Below are positions 1 to 6,793 of a stretch of 19,033 bases of DNA, in pieces. The notes beneath the pieces were generated by a model. That model ran no database searches, was not told where the DNA came from, and saw only the letters and a program-made list of their open reading frames with translations. Source of the stretch: Actinomycetes bacterium. Lineage in GTDB: Bacteria; Actinomycetota; Acidimicrobiia; Acidimicrobiales; RAAP-2. Numbering within the stretch: the stretch's first letter is position 1; each line of letters opens with the position of its first letter. The position numbers and the translations under genes were made by a program. The DNA lies in assembly GCA_021801615.1 (NCBI GenBank), contig JAJYXS010000110.1:1-19033 (forward strand), in the 5' to 3' direction.

Positions 1-98
1 GCGCCCGGTGCGCGCTCCGCTCCCTGCGCGCGCTCCGCGCCCTGCGCGCGCTCCGCGCCCTGCGCGCGCTCCGCGCCCTGCGCGCGCTCCGCGCTCAT
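1..98 (-). CDS. Partial gene, ATGA-coupled to the ABC ATPase, with AERAQG repeats
   Basis: The minus strand opens an ATG (98-96) that overlaps the ATPase stop codon as ATGA. It is preceded by a clean Shine-Dalgarno GGAGG (minus strand of 105-109) six bases away. The frame stays open to the window edge for 32 codons. After Met-Ser it reads five copies of a six-residue unit, AERAQG, the last being AERAPG. Position after a CUT1-type ATPase suggests another transporter component, for example a permease with a short hydrophilic cytoplasmic head, but none of the conserved body is in the window, so function is not assigned. The plus strand is also open here because the DNA is a repeat. The RBS and stop-start overlap are what favour the minus-strand reading. 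Confidence 0.65.
   Translation of the reverse strand, partial: MSAERAQGAERAQGAERAQGAERAQGAERAPG
3..92. repeat. 18-bp tandem repeat, five units
   Basis: Five contiguous 18-bp units lie at 75-92, 57-74, 39-56, 21-38 and 3-20. On the minus strand the unit reads GCGGAGCGCGCGCAGGGC. The first three are identical, the fourth differs at its last base, and the fifth is diverged. The unit is a multiple of three and encodes AERAQG in the partial gene that starts at 98. Confidence 0.9.
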
Positions 99-1255
99 TG
101 GGGTCCTCCGAGCCGCGCGCCGCTCTTCTGTGTGAAGACGTGGACGCTCGACGCCGCAGCGGAGACTCGCACCGCCTCGCCGATCGCCGGCCGGGCCGCC
201 GGTGCGTCCTGGCGGACGACGAGCTCGGTCCCGTCGGAGAGGCGGCACACGACGTGGACGTCCGCGCCGAGCAGCTCGACGAGGACGACGGTGCCCTCGA
301 GCGTGCCCGACGGTGTGAGCGCGAGATGCTCGGGGCGCACGCCCACGACGAGCTCGGCCGCGCGGCGGGCTGCTGCGGCCTGCTCGCCACCCAGCGCGAG
401 GTGGCCGCCGGCCACTCGCGCGCAGGAGCTGGGGCCGGCGGGGGCGGGGGACGGAGCGTCGCACAGGGGGGCGGGGGACGGAGCGTCGCACAGGGGGGCG
501 GGGGACGGAGCGTCGGACAGGGTGGCGGGGAGCAGGTTCATGCCCGGGCTGCCGAGAAAACGCGCCACAAACACGTTGGCGGGCCGCTCGTAGAGGACCG
601 ACGGGGTGTCGACCTGCTGGAGGACGCCCCTGTCGAGCACTGCGATCCGATGGCCCATGGTCATCGCCTCGACCTGGTCGTGGGTGACGTAGAGCGTGGT
701 GGTCGCGAGGCGCCGCTGGAGCGCCACGATGTCGGCACGCGTCTGGAGCCTCAGCGCCGCATCGAGGTTGGACAGCGGCTCGTCCATGAGGAACACCTGG
801 GGCTCGCGCACGATCGCACGGGCGAGCGCGACCCGCTGGCGCTGGCCTCCGGAGAGCTGGCGGGGCTTGCGGTCGAGAAGGTCTGCGAGGCCGAGCGAGG
901 TGGCCGCCTCGCGCACGCGGCGGCGACGGTCGTCGGCGTGGAGGCCCCGTTGGCGCAGCGGGAACTCGATGTTCTTCTCGACGCTCAAGTGCGGGTAGAG
1001 GGCGTAGCTCTGGAAGACCATGGCGACGTCGCGGTCCTTGGGGTCGACGTCGTTGACCACCTGGCCGCCGATCTCGATCTCGCCTTCGTCGGGCTCCTCC
1101 AGTCCCGCCACCATCCGCAGCGCGGTGGTCTTGCCGCACCCCGAGGGTCCGAGCAGCACGAGCAGCTCACCGTCGGCGACGTCGATGTCGAGGTGGTCGA
1201 CCGCGACGCGGCCGTCGAACCGCTTGGTCGCCCCCCGGAGCAGCACCTCGGCCAC
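95..1255 (-). CDS. CUT1-type (MalK/UgpC-like) sugar ABC transporter ATP-binding protein
   Basis: This 386-aa cytoplasmic ATPase should energise a sugar or glycerophosphodiester importer. The nucleotide-binding domain spans about residues 4-235. It has Walker A GPSGCGKT (36-43), Q-loop Q82, signature LSGGQ (134-138), Walker B VFLMDE (154-159) and H-loop His192. The C-terminal half has the MalK-type TOBE region with VGVRPEHL (304-311), which places it in the CUT1 (MalK/UgpC/MsmK) group. An unusual linker at 248-272, three copies of DAPSPAPLC, separates the two parts. The GTG start at 1255 has AGGAG (minus strand of 1267-1271) 11 bases upstream, and the protein begins with the usual family N-terminus. 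It is the first gene of a leftward unit, ATGA-coupled to the next gene. The substrate cannot be read from the ATPase alone. Confidence 0.95.
   Translation of the reverse strand: MAEVLLRGATKRFDGRVAVDHLDIDVADGELLVLLGPSGCGKTTALRMVAGLEEPDEGEIEIGGQVVNDVDPKDRDVAMVFQSYALYPHLSVEKNIEFPLRQRGLHADDRRRRVREAATSLGLADLLDRKPRQLSGGQRQRVALARAIVREPQVFLMDEPLSNLDAALRLQTRADIVALQRRLATTTLYVTHDQVEAMTMGHRIAVLDRGVLQQVDTPSVLYERPANVFVARFLGSPGMNLLPATLSDAPSPAPLCDAPSPAPLCDAPSPAPAGPSSCARVAGGHLALGGEQAAAARRAAELVVGVRPEHLALTPSGTLEGTVVLVELLGADVHVVCRLSDGTELVVRQDAPAARPAIGEAVRVSAAASSVHVFTQKSGARLGGPQ
444..524. repeat. 27-bp tandem repeat, three units, in the ATPase linker
   Basis: Three units lie at 444-470, 471-497 and 498-524. The first two are identical and the third differs at a few bases. 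Each encodes the nine-residue unit DAPSPAPLC on the minus strand, between the nucleotide-binding domain and the TOBE domain. Confidence 0.9.
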
Positions 1256-1381
1256 CGCGCCTCACTCTCCTCGCACGACGGGACCGGCCGTCAGGCCCGC
1301 CGCCTCGAAGCCTTGCCGACGATGCCACACGGCGCACCCGAGATCGAGATGAGGACGAGCGACCACCGGAGGTGCCGCCGA

Positions 1382-1387
1382 TAGGGT
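1382..1387 (+). promoter_or_regulatory. Candidate -10 box (TAGGGT) for a leaderless HAD transcript
   Basis: TAGGGT ends seven bases before the GTG start at 1395. There is no Shine-Dalgarno sequence in front of that start. This places the expected transcription start at or next to the start codon, which is the leaderless arrangement common in actinobacteria. No -35 box resembling TTGACA is visible at 16-18 bp spacing. The 139-bp gap 1256-1394 between the divergent ATPase and HAD genes holds nothing else I recognise. Confidence 0.45.
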
Positions 1388-1394
1388 CCCTGCC

Positions 1395-2231
1395 GTGCCT
1401 GGCGAGCCGCCCGCGTCGCATGCAAGGTCCTGCGGGCTCCCTCACGCGGCCGGCACGGGGGCGTGGGTGCTCGATCTCGACGGGGTGGTCTGGCTCTCGG
1501 GCGAGCCGATCCCGGGCGCGGGCGAGGCGGTCAGGCTGCTCCGGGCCGCCGGCGCGCGGGTCCTGTTCGCCTCCAACAATTCCTCGCCGACGGTGGCGGA
1601 CCTGGTCCGCCGCCTCGGGGATTGCGGCATCCCCGCAGGCCCGGACGATATCGTCACCTCCGCGATGGCGGCGGCTTCGATGCTCGATCGCGGCGGGCGC
1701 GCGCTGGTCGTCGGCGACGACGGTCTGATGGAGGCGCTCGCCGAGCGCGGGGTCCACGCCACCAGGGCGGCCGACGACGGGCGTGCCGCAGGTGCCGGGC
1801 CGCCGGACGCGGTCGTCGTGGGCTACACGAGGCGGTTCGACTACGAGGTGCTCCGGCGCGCCGCCGACGCCGTGCGCGCCGGCGCCCGGCTCATCGGGAC
1901 CAACGAGGACGCGACGCTGCCCACCCCACAAGGCCCGGTGCCCGGCGCGGGGTCGATCCTCGCCGCGGTGGCCACCGCAGCCGGGGCTGCTCCGGTGATC
2001 GCGGGGAAGCCGCACCCGCCAGTGGCCTCGCTGATCGAGGCACGCGCCGGGCGCGTCGCGGCGGTGGTCGGGGACCGCCCGTCGACCGACGGGGCGCTCG
2101 CCCGCCTGCTCGGCGTCCCCTTCGCGCTCGTGCTCACCGGGGTGACCGCGCGCCCGATCGACGGCCTCGAGCCGGCGCCCGCCTTCGTGGGCGACGACCT
2201 GCTCGCGGTCGCCCGGGGGGCGACGGACTGA
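1395..2231 (+). CDS. HAD-superfamily IIA (NagD/PGP-like) sugar-phosphate phosphatase
   Basis: This 278-aa HAD hydrolase is of the NagD/phosphoglycolate-phosphatase type. It has the nucleophile motif DLDGV (27-31), motif II SNNSS (60-64), the subclass-IIA signature GTNEDATLP (168-176), Lys205 in GKPHPP as motif III, and GDRPSTD (226-232) as the Mg-binding motif IV. It likely dephosphorylates small phosphorylated metabolites. Its position three genes upstream of nadK matches Rv1692 of M. tuberculosis, which from memory is a glycerol-3-phosphate phosphatase. That shared location is suggestive but does not prove the substrate. The GTG at 1395 is the first start in frame, lies 17-20 codons before the conserved core, and has a -10-like box directly upstream. 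Confidence 0.9.
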   Translation: MPGEPPASHARSCGLPHAAGTGAWVLDLDGVVWLSGEPIPGAGEAVRLLRAAGARVLFASNNSSPTVADLVRRLGDCGIPAGPDDIVTSAMAAASMLDRGGRALVVGDDGLMEALAERGVHATRAADDGRAAGAGPPDAVVVGYTRRFDYEVLRRAADAVRAGARLIGTNEDATLPTPQGPVPGAGSILAAVATAAGAAPVIAGKPHPPVASLIEARAGRVAAVVGDRPSTDGALARLLGVPFALVLTGVTARPIDGLEPAPAFVGDDLLAVARGATD

Positions 2232-2246
2232 GCCGGCAGCAGCCGA

Positions 2247-2275
2247 TTGCCGCGTGGTCGAGCGACCGGTACGGT
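2247..2275 (+). promoter_or_regulatory. Sigma-70-type promoter of a leaderless transcript (TTGCCG-17-TACGGT)
   Basis: TTGCCG (2247-2252) and TACGGT (2270-2275) are separated by exactly 17 bp. The -10 box ends six bases before the ATG at 2282, so transcription should begin at or beside that ATG. No Shine-Dalgarno sequence is present. It lies in the 50-bp gap after the HAD gene and would give the phasin-like gene, and probably tlyA-nadK-recN behind it, its own promoter. Confidence 0.6.
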
Positions 2276-2281
2276 TGCACC

Positions 2282-2971
<690 letters not shown>

Positions 2972-2999
2972 CGCCTCGCCGCAGCCGGCACCGGCGCCG

Positions 3000-3917
3000 G
3001 TGAGCGCGCCTCGGCGCCGCCTCGACGTCGAGCTCGTCCGCCGCCGCCTCGCCGCGAGCCGCCAGGAGGCGCAGGCCGCCATCTCCTCGGGACGCGTGCT
3101 CGTGGGCGGCGCGCTCGCCGAGCGCGCGTCCCGCCTCGTCGCGCCCGGCGAGCCGCTCGAGCTCCTGGGGCCGCCGCGCCGGTTCGTGGGCCGCGGCGGC
3201 GAGAAGCTCGACGCGGCGCTCGACCGGTTTTCCCTCGACATCCGCGGTTCGGTGGTGCTCGACGCGGGCGCGTCGACGGGGGGGTTCACCGACTGCCTGA
3301 TCCGGCGCGGGGCGGCGCTCGTGGCCGCCCTGGACGTCGGTCACGGGCAGCTCGACCCGCGCCTGCGGGCGGACGAGCACGTGGTCGTGCTCGAGCGCAC
3401 CAACATCCGCACGCTCCGTCCGCCCGCGCTCGCCGCGGCGCTCGGCGCAGAGCACGTGCCGGTGGACGCGGTGACCGCGGACCTCTCCTTCATCTCGCTG
3501 CGCGCGGCGATCCCGGTGCTGGCGGGACCGATCGTGCGGGCGGGGGGGTCGCTGGTCCTGCTCGTCAAGCCGCAGTTCGAGGTCGGAAGGGCCGAGGCGT
3601 CACGCACGAAGGGGGTGGTGCGCGACCCGGAGCTGTGGCTCGGCGCGTTGCGGGCGGTGGCATCGTCGCTCGTCGGGTCCAAAGCGGCCATCATGGACGC
3701 CATGCGGTCGCCGGTCACGGGCGCGTCGGGCAACACCGAGTTCTTCGTGCACGCCGTCGCGCACACGGGCAGTGCAGGCGGGGGCAGTGCAGGCGCGGGC
3801 AGGGCAGGCGGGGGCAGTGCAGGCGCGGGCAGGGCAGGCGCGGGCGGTCCGGACGTGACGCTCCCCGACGAGGTCGAGCGGGTCCTGCGCCAGGCGCTGG
3901 CCGCCGCGCCGAGGTAG
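3000..3917 (+). CDS. tlyA: TlyA-family 16S/23S rRNA (cytidine-2'-O)-methyltransferase
   Basis: This 305-aa protein has an N-terminal S4 RNA-binding domain (about 7-66, RLDVELVRRRLAASR onward). It is followed by an FtsJ-like methyltransferase with SAM motif DAGASTGGFT (88-97). The catalytic tetrad K-D-K-E is intact: Lys69, Asp161, Lys190 and Glu247. In mycobacteria TlyA 2'-O-methylates 16S C1409 and 23S C1920 and determines capreomycin susceptibility. The same role is expected here. It is about 35 residues longer than the mycobacterial protein, mainly from a Gly/Ser/Ala-rich insert (257-283) between the last strand and the final helix. GTG 3000 is chosen because the S4 domain starts within seven residues. 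It lacks a Shine-Dalgarno sequence and lies 28 bp after the preceding stop. Confidence 0.95.
   Translation: MSAPRRRLDVELVRRRLAASRQEAQAAISSGRVLVGGALAERASRLVAPGEPLELLGPPRRFVGRGGEKLDAALDRFSLDIRGSVVLDAGASTGGFTDCLIRRGAALVAALDVGHGQLDPRLRADEHVVVLERTNIRTLRPPALAAALGAEHVPVDAVTADLSFISLRAAIPVLAGPIVRAGGSLVLLVKPQFEVGRAEASRTKGVVRDPELWLGALRAVASSLVGSKAAIMDAMRSPVTGASGNTEFFVHAVAHTGSAGGGSAGAGRAGGGSAGAGRAGAGGPDVTLPDEVERVLRQALAAAPR
3768..3846. repeat. 30-bp tandem repeat (two perfect units plus partials) inside tlyA
   Basis: Two identical 30-bp units occupy 3781-3810 and 3811-3840, flanked by a partial copy at 3768-3780 and a fading copy after 3840. Each unit encodes a ten-residue Gly/Ser/Ala/Arg block in frame. 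It lies just after catalytic Glu247 and before the last helix. Confidence 0.9.
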
Positions 3918-3928
3918 GGGCGGCACCC

Positions 3929-4846
3929 GTGGCCCACGTCGTCCTCCTCGTGAACCCCGCGCGGCCCGACGCAGCCCGCCTCGCCTCGGAGACCGCGGAG
4001 TGGCTGGCGCACCGGCATCACGAGGCGCGCGTCCTGCAGCTCGCGCCCGCGGAGCGGGCCGAGGGGCACGTCCCGGCGGGCGAGCTCTCGGGCGTCGACC
4101 TCTCCGAGGCCGACCTCGCGGTGAGCCTCGGCGGAGACGGCACGTTCCTCCGGCTGGTCCCCCTCGCCTACCGCGCCAAGGTGCCGGTGCTCGGCGTCAA
4201 CTTCGGCCGCCTCGGGTACCTGCTCCAGGTCGAGCCGCAGGGGCTGTTCGAGACGCTCGAGCGCGCACTGGCGGGCGACGCGACGGTGGAGGACTGCCTC
4301 GTGCTCGCGGTGACCGTCACCGGCGGGCTCACCCAGGCCGACGGCGACGACCGTTCCCTCGAGGGCGACGGCGTGGTGTGCGCCGAGGGCGAACGCTGGT
4401 GGGTCGCGCTGAACGAGATGGTCGTGGAGAAGACGGTCCCCGGGCACATGGTCTCGCTCGCCACCGCGGTGGACGGCGAGGAGTTCGTCTCCTACAAGGC
4501 GGACGGCGTGATGGTCGCGTCGCCGACCGGGTCGACGGCCTACAACCTGTCGGCCGGCGGCCCCGTGCTCGCGCCCCACATCCCCGCGATGGTGATGACG
4601 CCCGTCGCCCCCCATCTCGCCATCGACCGGAGCCTCGTGCTCCGGGCCGACCAGGAGGCGTCCGTGACCGTGCTGCCGCCGCGGCCGGCAGTCCTCGTCG
4701 TGGACGGGCGGGAGGCGGGACGGCTCCAGCCCTACGCCGAGGTCGCCTGCCGGGTCGCGCCGGGGTGGCTGCGGGTGGTGTGCGGGACCGATCGGAAGTT
4801 CGCAGGGAGGTTGCGGCGCGCGATCACCAGGGGCGTCGCCGAGTGA
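3929..4846 (+). CDS. nadK: NAD kinase
   Basis: This 305-aa ATP- or polyphosphate-dependent NAD kinase makes NADP. Seen in the sequence are the family GGDGT motif (68-72), NFGRLGYL (91-98), Asn162-Glu163 of the NE motif, and the long ADGVMVASPTGSTAYNLSAG signature (191-210), with the conserved Asp260-Gly-Arg later on. Size is normal for the family. GTG 3929 has a Shine-Dalgarno-like AGGTAGGGG (3912-3920) eight bases upstream that overlaps the tlyA stop. The open frame extends further upstream inside tlyA but nothing there looks like NAD kinase. Only 11 bp separate it from tlyA and 7 bp from recN, so the three are likely one transcript. Confidence 0.96.
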   Translation: MAHVVLLVNPARPDAARLASETAEWLAHRHHEARVLQLAPAERAEGHVPAGELSGVDLSEADLAVSLGGDGTFLRLVPLAYRAKVPVLGVNFGRLGYLLQVEPQGLFETLERALAGDATVEDCLVLAVTVTGGLTQADGDDRSLEGDGVVCAEGERWWVALNEMVVEKTVPGHMVSLATAVDGEEFVSYKADGVMVASPTGSTAYNLSAGGPVLAPHIPAMVMTPVAPHLAIDRSLVLRADQEASVTVLPPRPAVLVVDGREAGRLQPYAEVACRVAPGWLRVVCGTDRKFAGRLRRAITRGVAE

Positions 4847-4853
4847 CGGCGGG

Positions 4854-6644
4854 GTGCCGGCCGGCGCGGTGCTGACCGAGCTCCACGTCCGCGACCTCGG
4901 GGTCATCGGCGACCTCACGCTCGCTCTCGGCCCCGGCATGACCGCCGTCACCGGCGAGACCGGCGCAGGCAAGACCCTCGTGGTCCACGCCCTCGCGCTC
5001 GTCCTCGGCGGGCGCGCCGCGCCGGGCCTCGTGCGTGCGGGCGCGCGAGAGGCGCTCGTCGAGGCGCGCTTCGAGACGGACGGGACCGAGCTGATCCTCG
5101 CCCGGAGCGTGCCGGCGTCGGGGCGCTCGAGGGCCTGGGTGGACGGCCGCATGGCGCCCGCCGGCGCGCTGGGCGAGCTGGGCGAGGGGCTCGTCGACAT
5201 CCACGGCCAGCACGACCAGCAGTCGCTCCTCACCGTCGTGGGCCAGCGCGCCGCGCTCGACGCCTACTGCAAGAGCGACCTCGCGCCGCTGGCGTCGGCC
5301 CGCGCCGCGCTGCACCAGATCCAAGCGCGGCTCGGCGCGCTCGGCGGCGACGAGCGCGAGCGCGCCCGGCGCATGGACCTGCTCCGCTACCAGGTCGCGG
5401 AGATCGACGCCGCGTGCATCGGCGACCCCGGAGAGGACGAGGCGCTCGCCGCCGAAGAGCAGCGGCTCGCAGAGATGAGCGCGATACGCGTTGGGGCGGC
5501 GGAGGCGTTGGGCGCGTTGGTGGGGGCGGATGGCATCGGCGGCATCGACGGCGGGCTCGGTGGCGGCATCGGCGGCGGGCTTGGTGGTGGGCTCGGTGGT
5601 GGGCTTGGTGGTGGCGTCGACGGCATCGACGGCGGGGCGTCGGGGCGGATCGGCAGCGCCATCGCCGCGCTCTTTCGGCACCACGCGCTCGAGCCGTTGG
5701 CCCGTCGCCTCCAGGGGGTGGGCGCAGAGCTCGACGACGTTGCCGGCGAGCTGCGCCGAATCGTCGAGACCTGGGAGGAGGATCCCGCGCGGCTCGAGGA
5801 GGTCCAGGCGCGCCGGAGGCTCCTTCGCGACCTGCACCGCAAGTACGGCGAGACGCTCGCCGACGTGGTCGGGTTCGGGGAAGAGGCGCGCGCGGACCTG
5901 CAGGCGCTCGAGCGCCAGGATGCCGAAGCGGCTGCCCTCGACGCGCGTCGGGGCGACGCCGAGCAGGCGGTGCGCGAGGCCGAGCGCCAGCTTCGCGACG
6001 TGCGCGCCGCGGGCGCGCCCGCCCTCGGGGCCGCGGTGACCGAGCGGCTCAGAGCGCTCGCCATGCCCGGCGCCGAGCTGCGCGTCAGCGTCGGGGAGGA
6101 CGGGGCGGGCGACGCCGTCCAGTTCCTTCTGGCGGCCAACCGCGGGGAGCCGCCGCAGCCCCTCGGGCGCGTCGCGTCGGGCGGCGAGCTCGCCAGGACG
6201 ATGCTGGCCCTGCGCCTCGTCGTCGAGGGCGGCGCGCCGACCATGCTCTTCGACGAAGTCGACGCCGGCGTGGGCGGCACCGCCGCGCTCGCGCTCGCCC
6301 GGGCGCTTCAAGACGTGGCCGCCCGGCGCCAGGTGCTCGTCGTGACCCACCTCCCCCAGGTGGCCGCCTTCGCCGATCGGCAGATCGCGGTCCGAAAGCA
6401 CGTCGGACGCGACGGCCGCGCCCTGACGGCGGCCGAGGAGCTCAGCTCCGAGGCGAGGGTGGTCGAGCTGTCGCGCATGCTCTCGGGCCACCCAGACAGC
6501 CCGACGGCCCGGGCGCACGCAGAGGAGCTGCTCGCCCTCGGCGCGGCGTCCACCACGGGGGGAGCACGGCCGGGCTCGGCGTCCACCACGGGGGGAGCAC
6601 GGCCGGGCTCGGCGTCCACCACCGAAGGCGCCCGGCGCGACTAG
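4854..6644 (+). CDS. recN: DNA repair ATPase RecN
   Basis: This 596-aa SMC-like protein acts in double-strand break repair. The head halves are intact: Walker A GETGAGKT (34-41), GQHDQQSLL (118-126), a coiled-coil region to about 385 containing RKYGETL (329-335), ABC signature SGGELARTMLAL (442-453), Walker B MLFDEVDAGVGG (464-475) and H-loop VTHLPQVAA (497-505). Two additions are unusual. One is a Gly-rich insert (225-263, GGGL repeats) within the first coiled-coil half. The other is a C-terminal tail of STTGGARPGSA repeats after the conserved end near residue 563. The GTG at 4854 is seven bases after nadK. A second GTG at 4869 gives the canonical family opening (VLTELHVRDLG) and is an equally good start. 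Neither has a strong Shine-Dalgarno sequence. Confidence 0.95.
   Translation: MPAGAVLTELHVRDLGVIGDLTLALGPGMTAVTGETGAGKTLVVHALALVLGGRAAPGLVRAGAREALVEARFETDGTELILARSVPASGRSRAWVDGRMAPAGALGELGEGLVDIHGQHDQQSLLTVVGQRAALDAYCKSDLAPLASARAALHQIQARLGALGGDERERARRMDLLRYQVAEIDAACIGDPGEDEALAAEEQRLAEMSAIRVGAAEALGALVGADGIGGIDGGLGGGIGGGLGGGLGGGLGGGVDGIDGGASGRIGSAIAALFRHHALEPLARRLQGVGAELDDVAGELRRIVETWEEDPARLEEVQARRRLLRDLHRKYGETLADVVGFGEEARADLQALERQDAEAAALDARRGDAEQAVREAERQLRDVRAAGAPALGAAVTERLRALAMPGAELRVSVGEDGAGDAVQFLLAANRGEPPQPLGRVASGGELARTMLALRLVVEGGAPTMLFDEVDAGVGGTAALALARALQDVAARRQVLVVTHLPQVAAFADRQIAVRKHVGRDGRALTAAEELSSEARVVELSRMLSGHPDSPTARAHAEELLALGAASTTGGARPGSASTTGGARPGSASTTEGARRD
5526..5639. repeat. Gly-rich coding repeat (12-bp units) in recN
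   Basis: The stretch is built from degenerate 12-bp units of the type GGTGGTGGGCTC, best preserved at about 5577-5614. It encodes GGGL/GGGI blocks (RecN residues 225-262) bounded on each side by GIDGG. It sits in a variable loop region of the coiled coil and keeps frame. Confidence 0.85.
6545..6638. repeat. 33-bp tandem repeat forming the RecN C-terminal tail
   Basis: Two perfect 33-bp units lie at 6545-6577 and 6578-6610, followed by a diverged partial third that contains the end of the gene. Each unit encodes STTGGARPGSA in frame. The repeat lies after the last conserved RecN residues and extends the protein by roughly 30 residues. Confidence 0.92.
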
Positions 6645-6774
6645 CGTGTGGCGGTGCACCTCCTCGTCCGAGGGCTGGGCCGCGTCCGGAGTGTCAGCGG
6701 CGGGCAGCGCGGGGTGCACCCCTCACCACCCAGCGCGGGCGTGAGACGCGCGTCGTCGGGGCCGGGGACGCCCC

Positions 6775-6783
6775 AGGAGGAGG
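6775..6783 (+). promoter_or_regulatory. Strong Shine-Dalgarno for pyrG
   Basis: AGGAGGAGG ends ten bases before the GTG at 6794 and fixes that start. It is the strongest ribosome-binding site in the left half of the window. The other 120 bases between recN and pyrG hold no clear promoter, apart from two copies of the palindrome GGTGCACC. Confidence 0.85.
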
Positions 6784-6793
6784 TCGCGAACCA

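Noticed and set aside
3..92. CRISPR-like array at the left edge
   Set aside because: Units are contiguous 18-bp copies with no spacers and are read in frame as protein.
8..1384. 458-codon plus-strand open frame opposite the ABC ATPase with PARAPR repeats
   Set aside because: The minus strand has Walker motifs, the ABC signature and proper ribosome-binding sites. The plus frame is repeat and antisense.
3341..5233. 630-codon minus-strand open frame across tlyA, nadK and recN
   Set aside because: Composition-driven shadow of three conserved genes.
5414..6793. Upstream extension of the pyrG frame through recN
   Set aside because: The sequence there is recN out of frame. GTG 6794 has a strong Shine-Dalgarno and the exact CTP synthase N-terminus.
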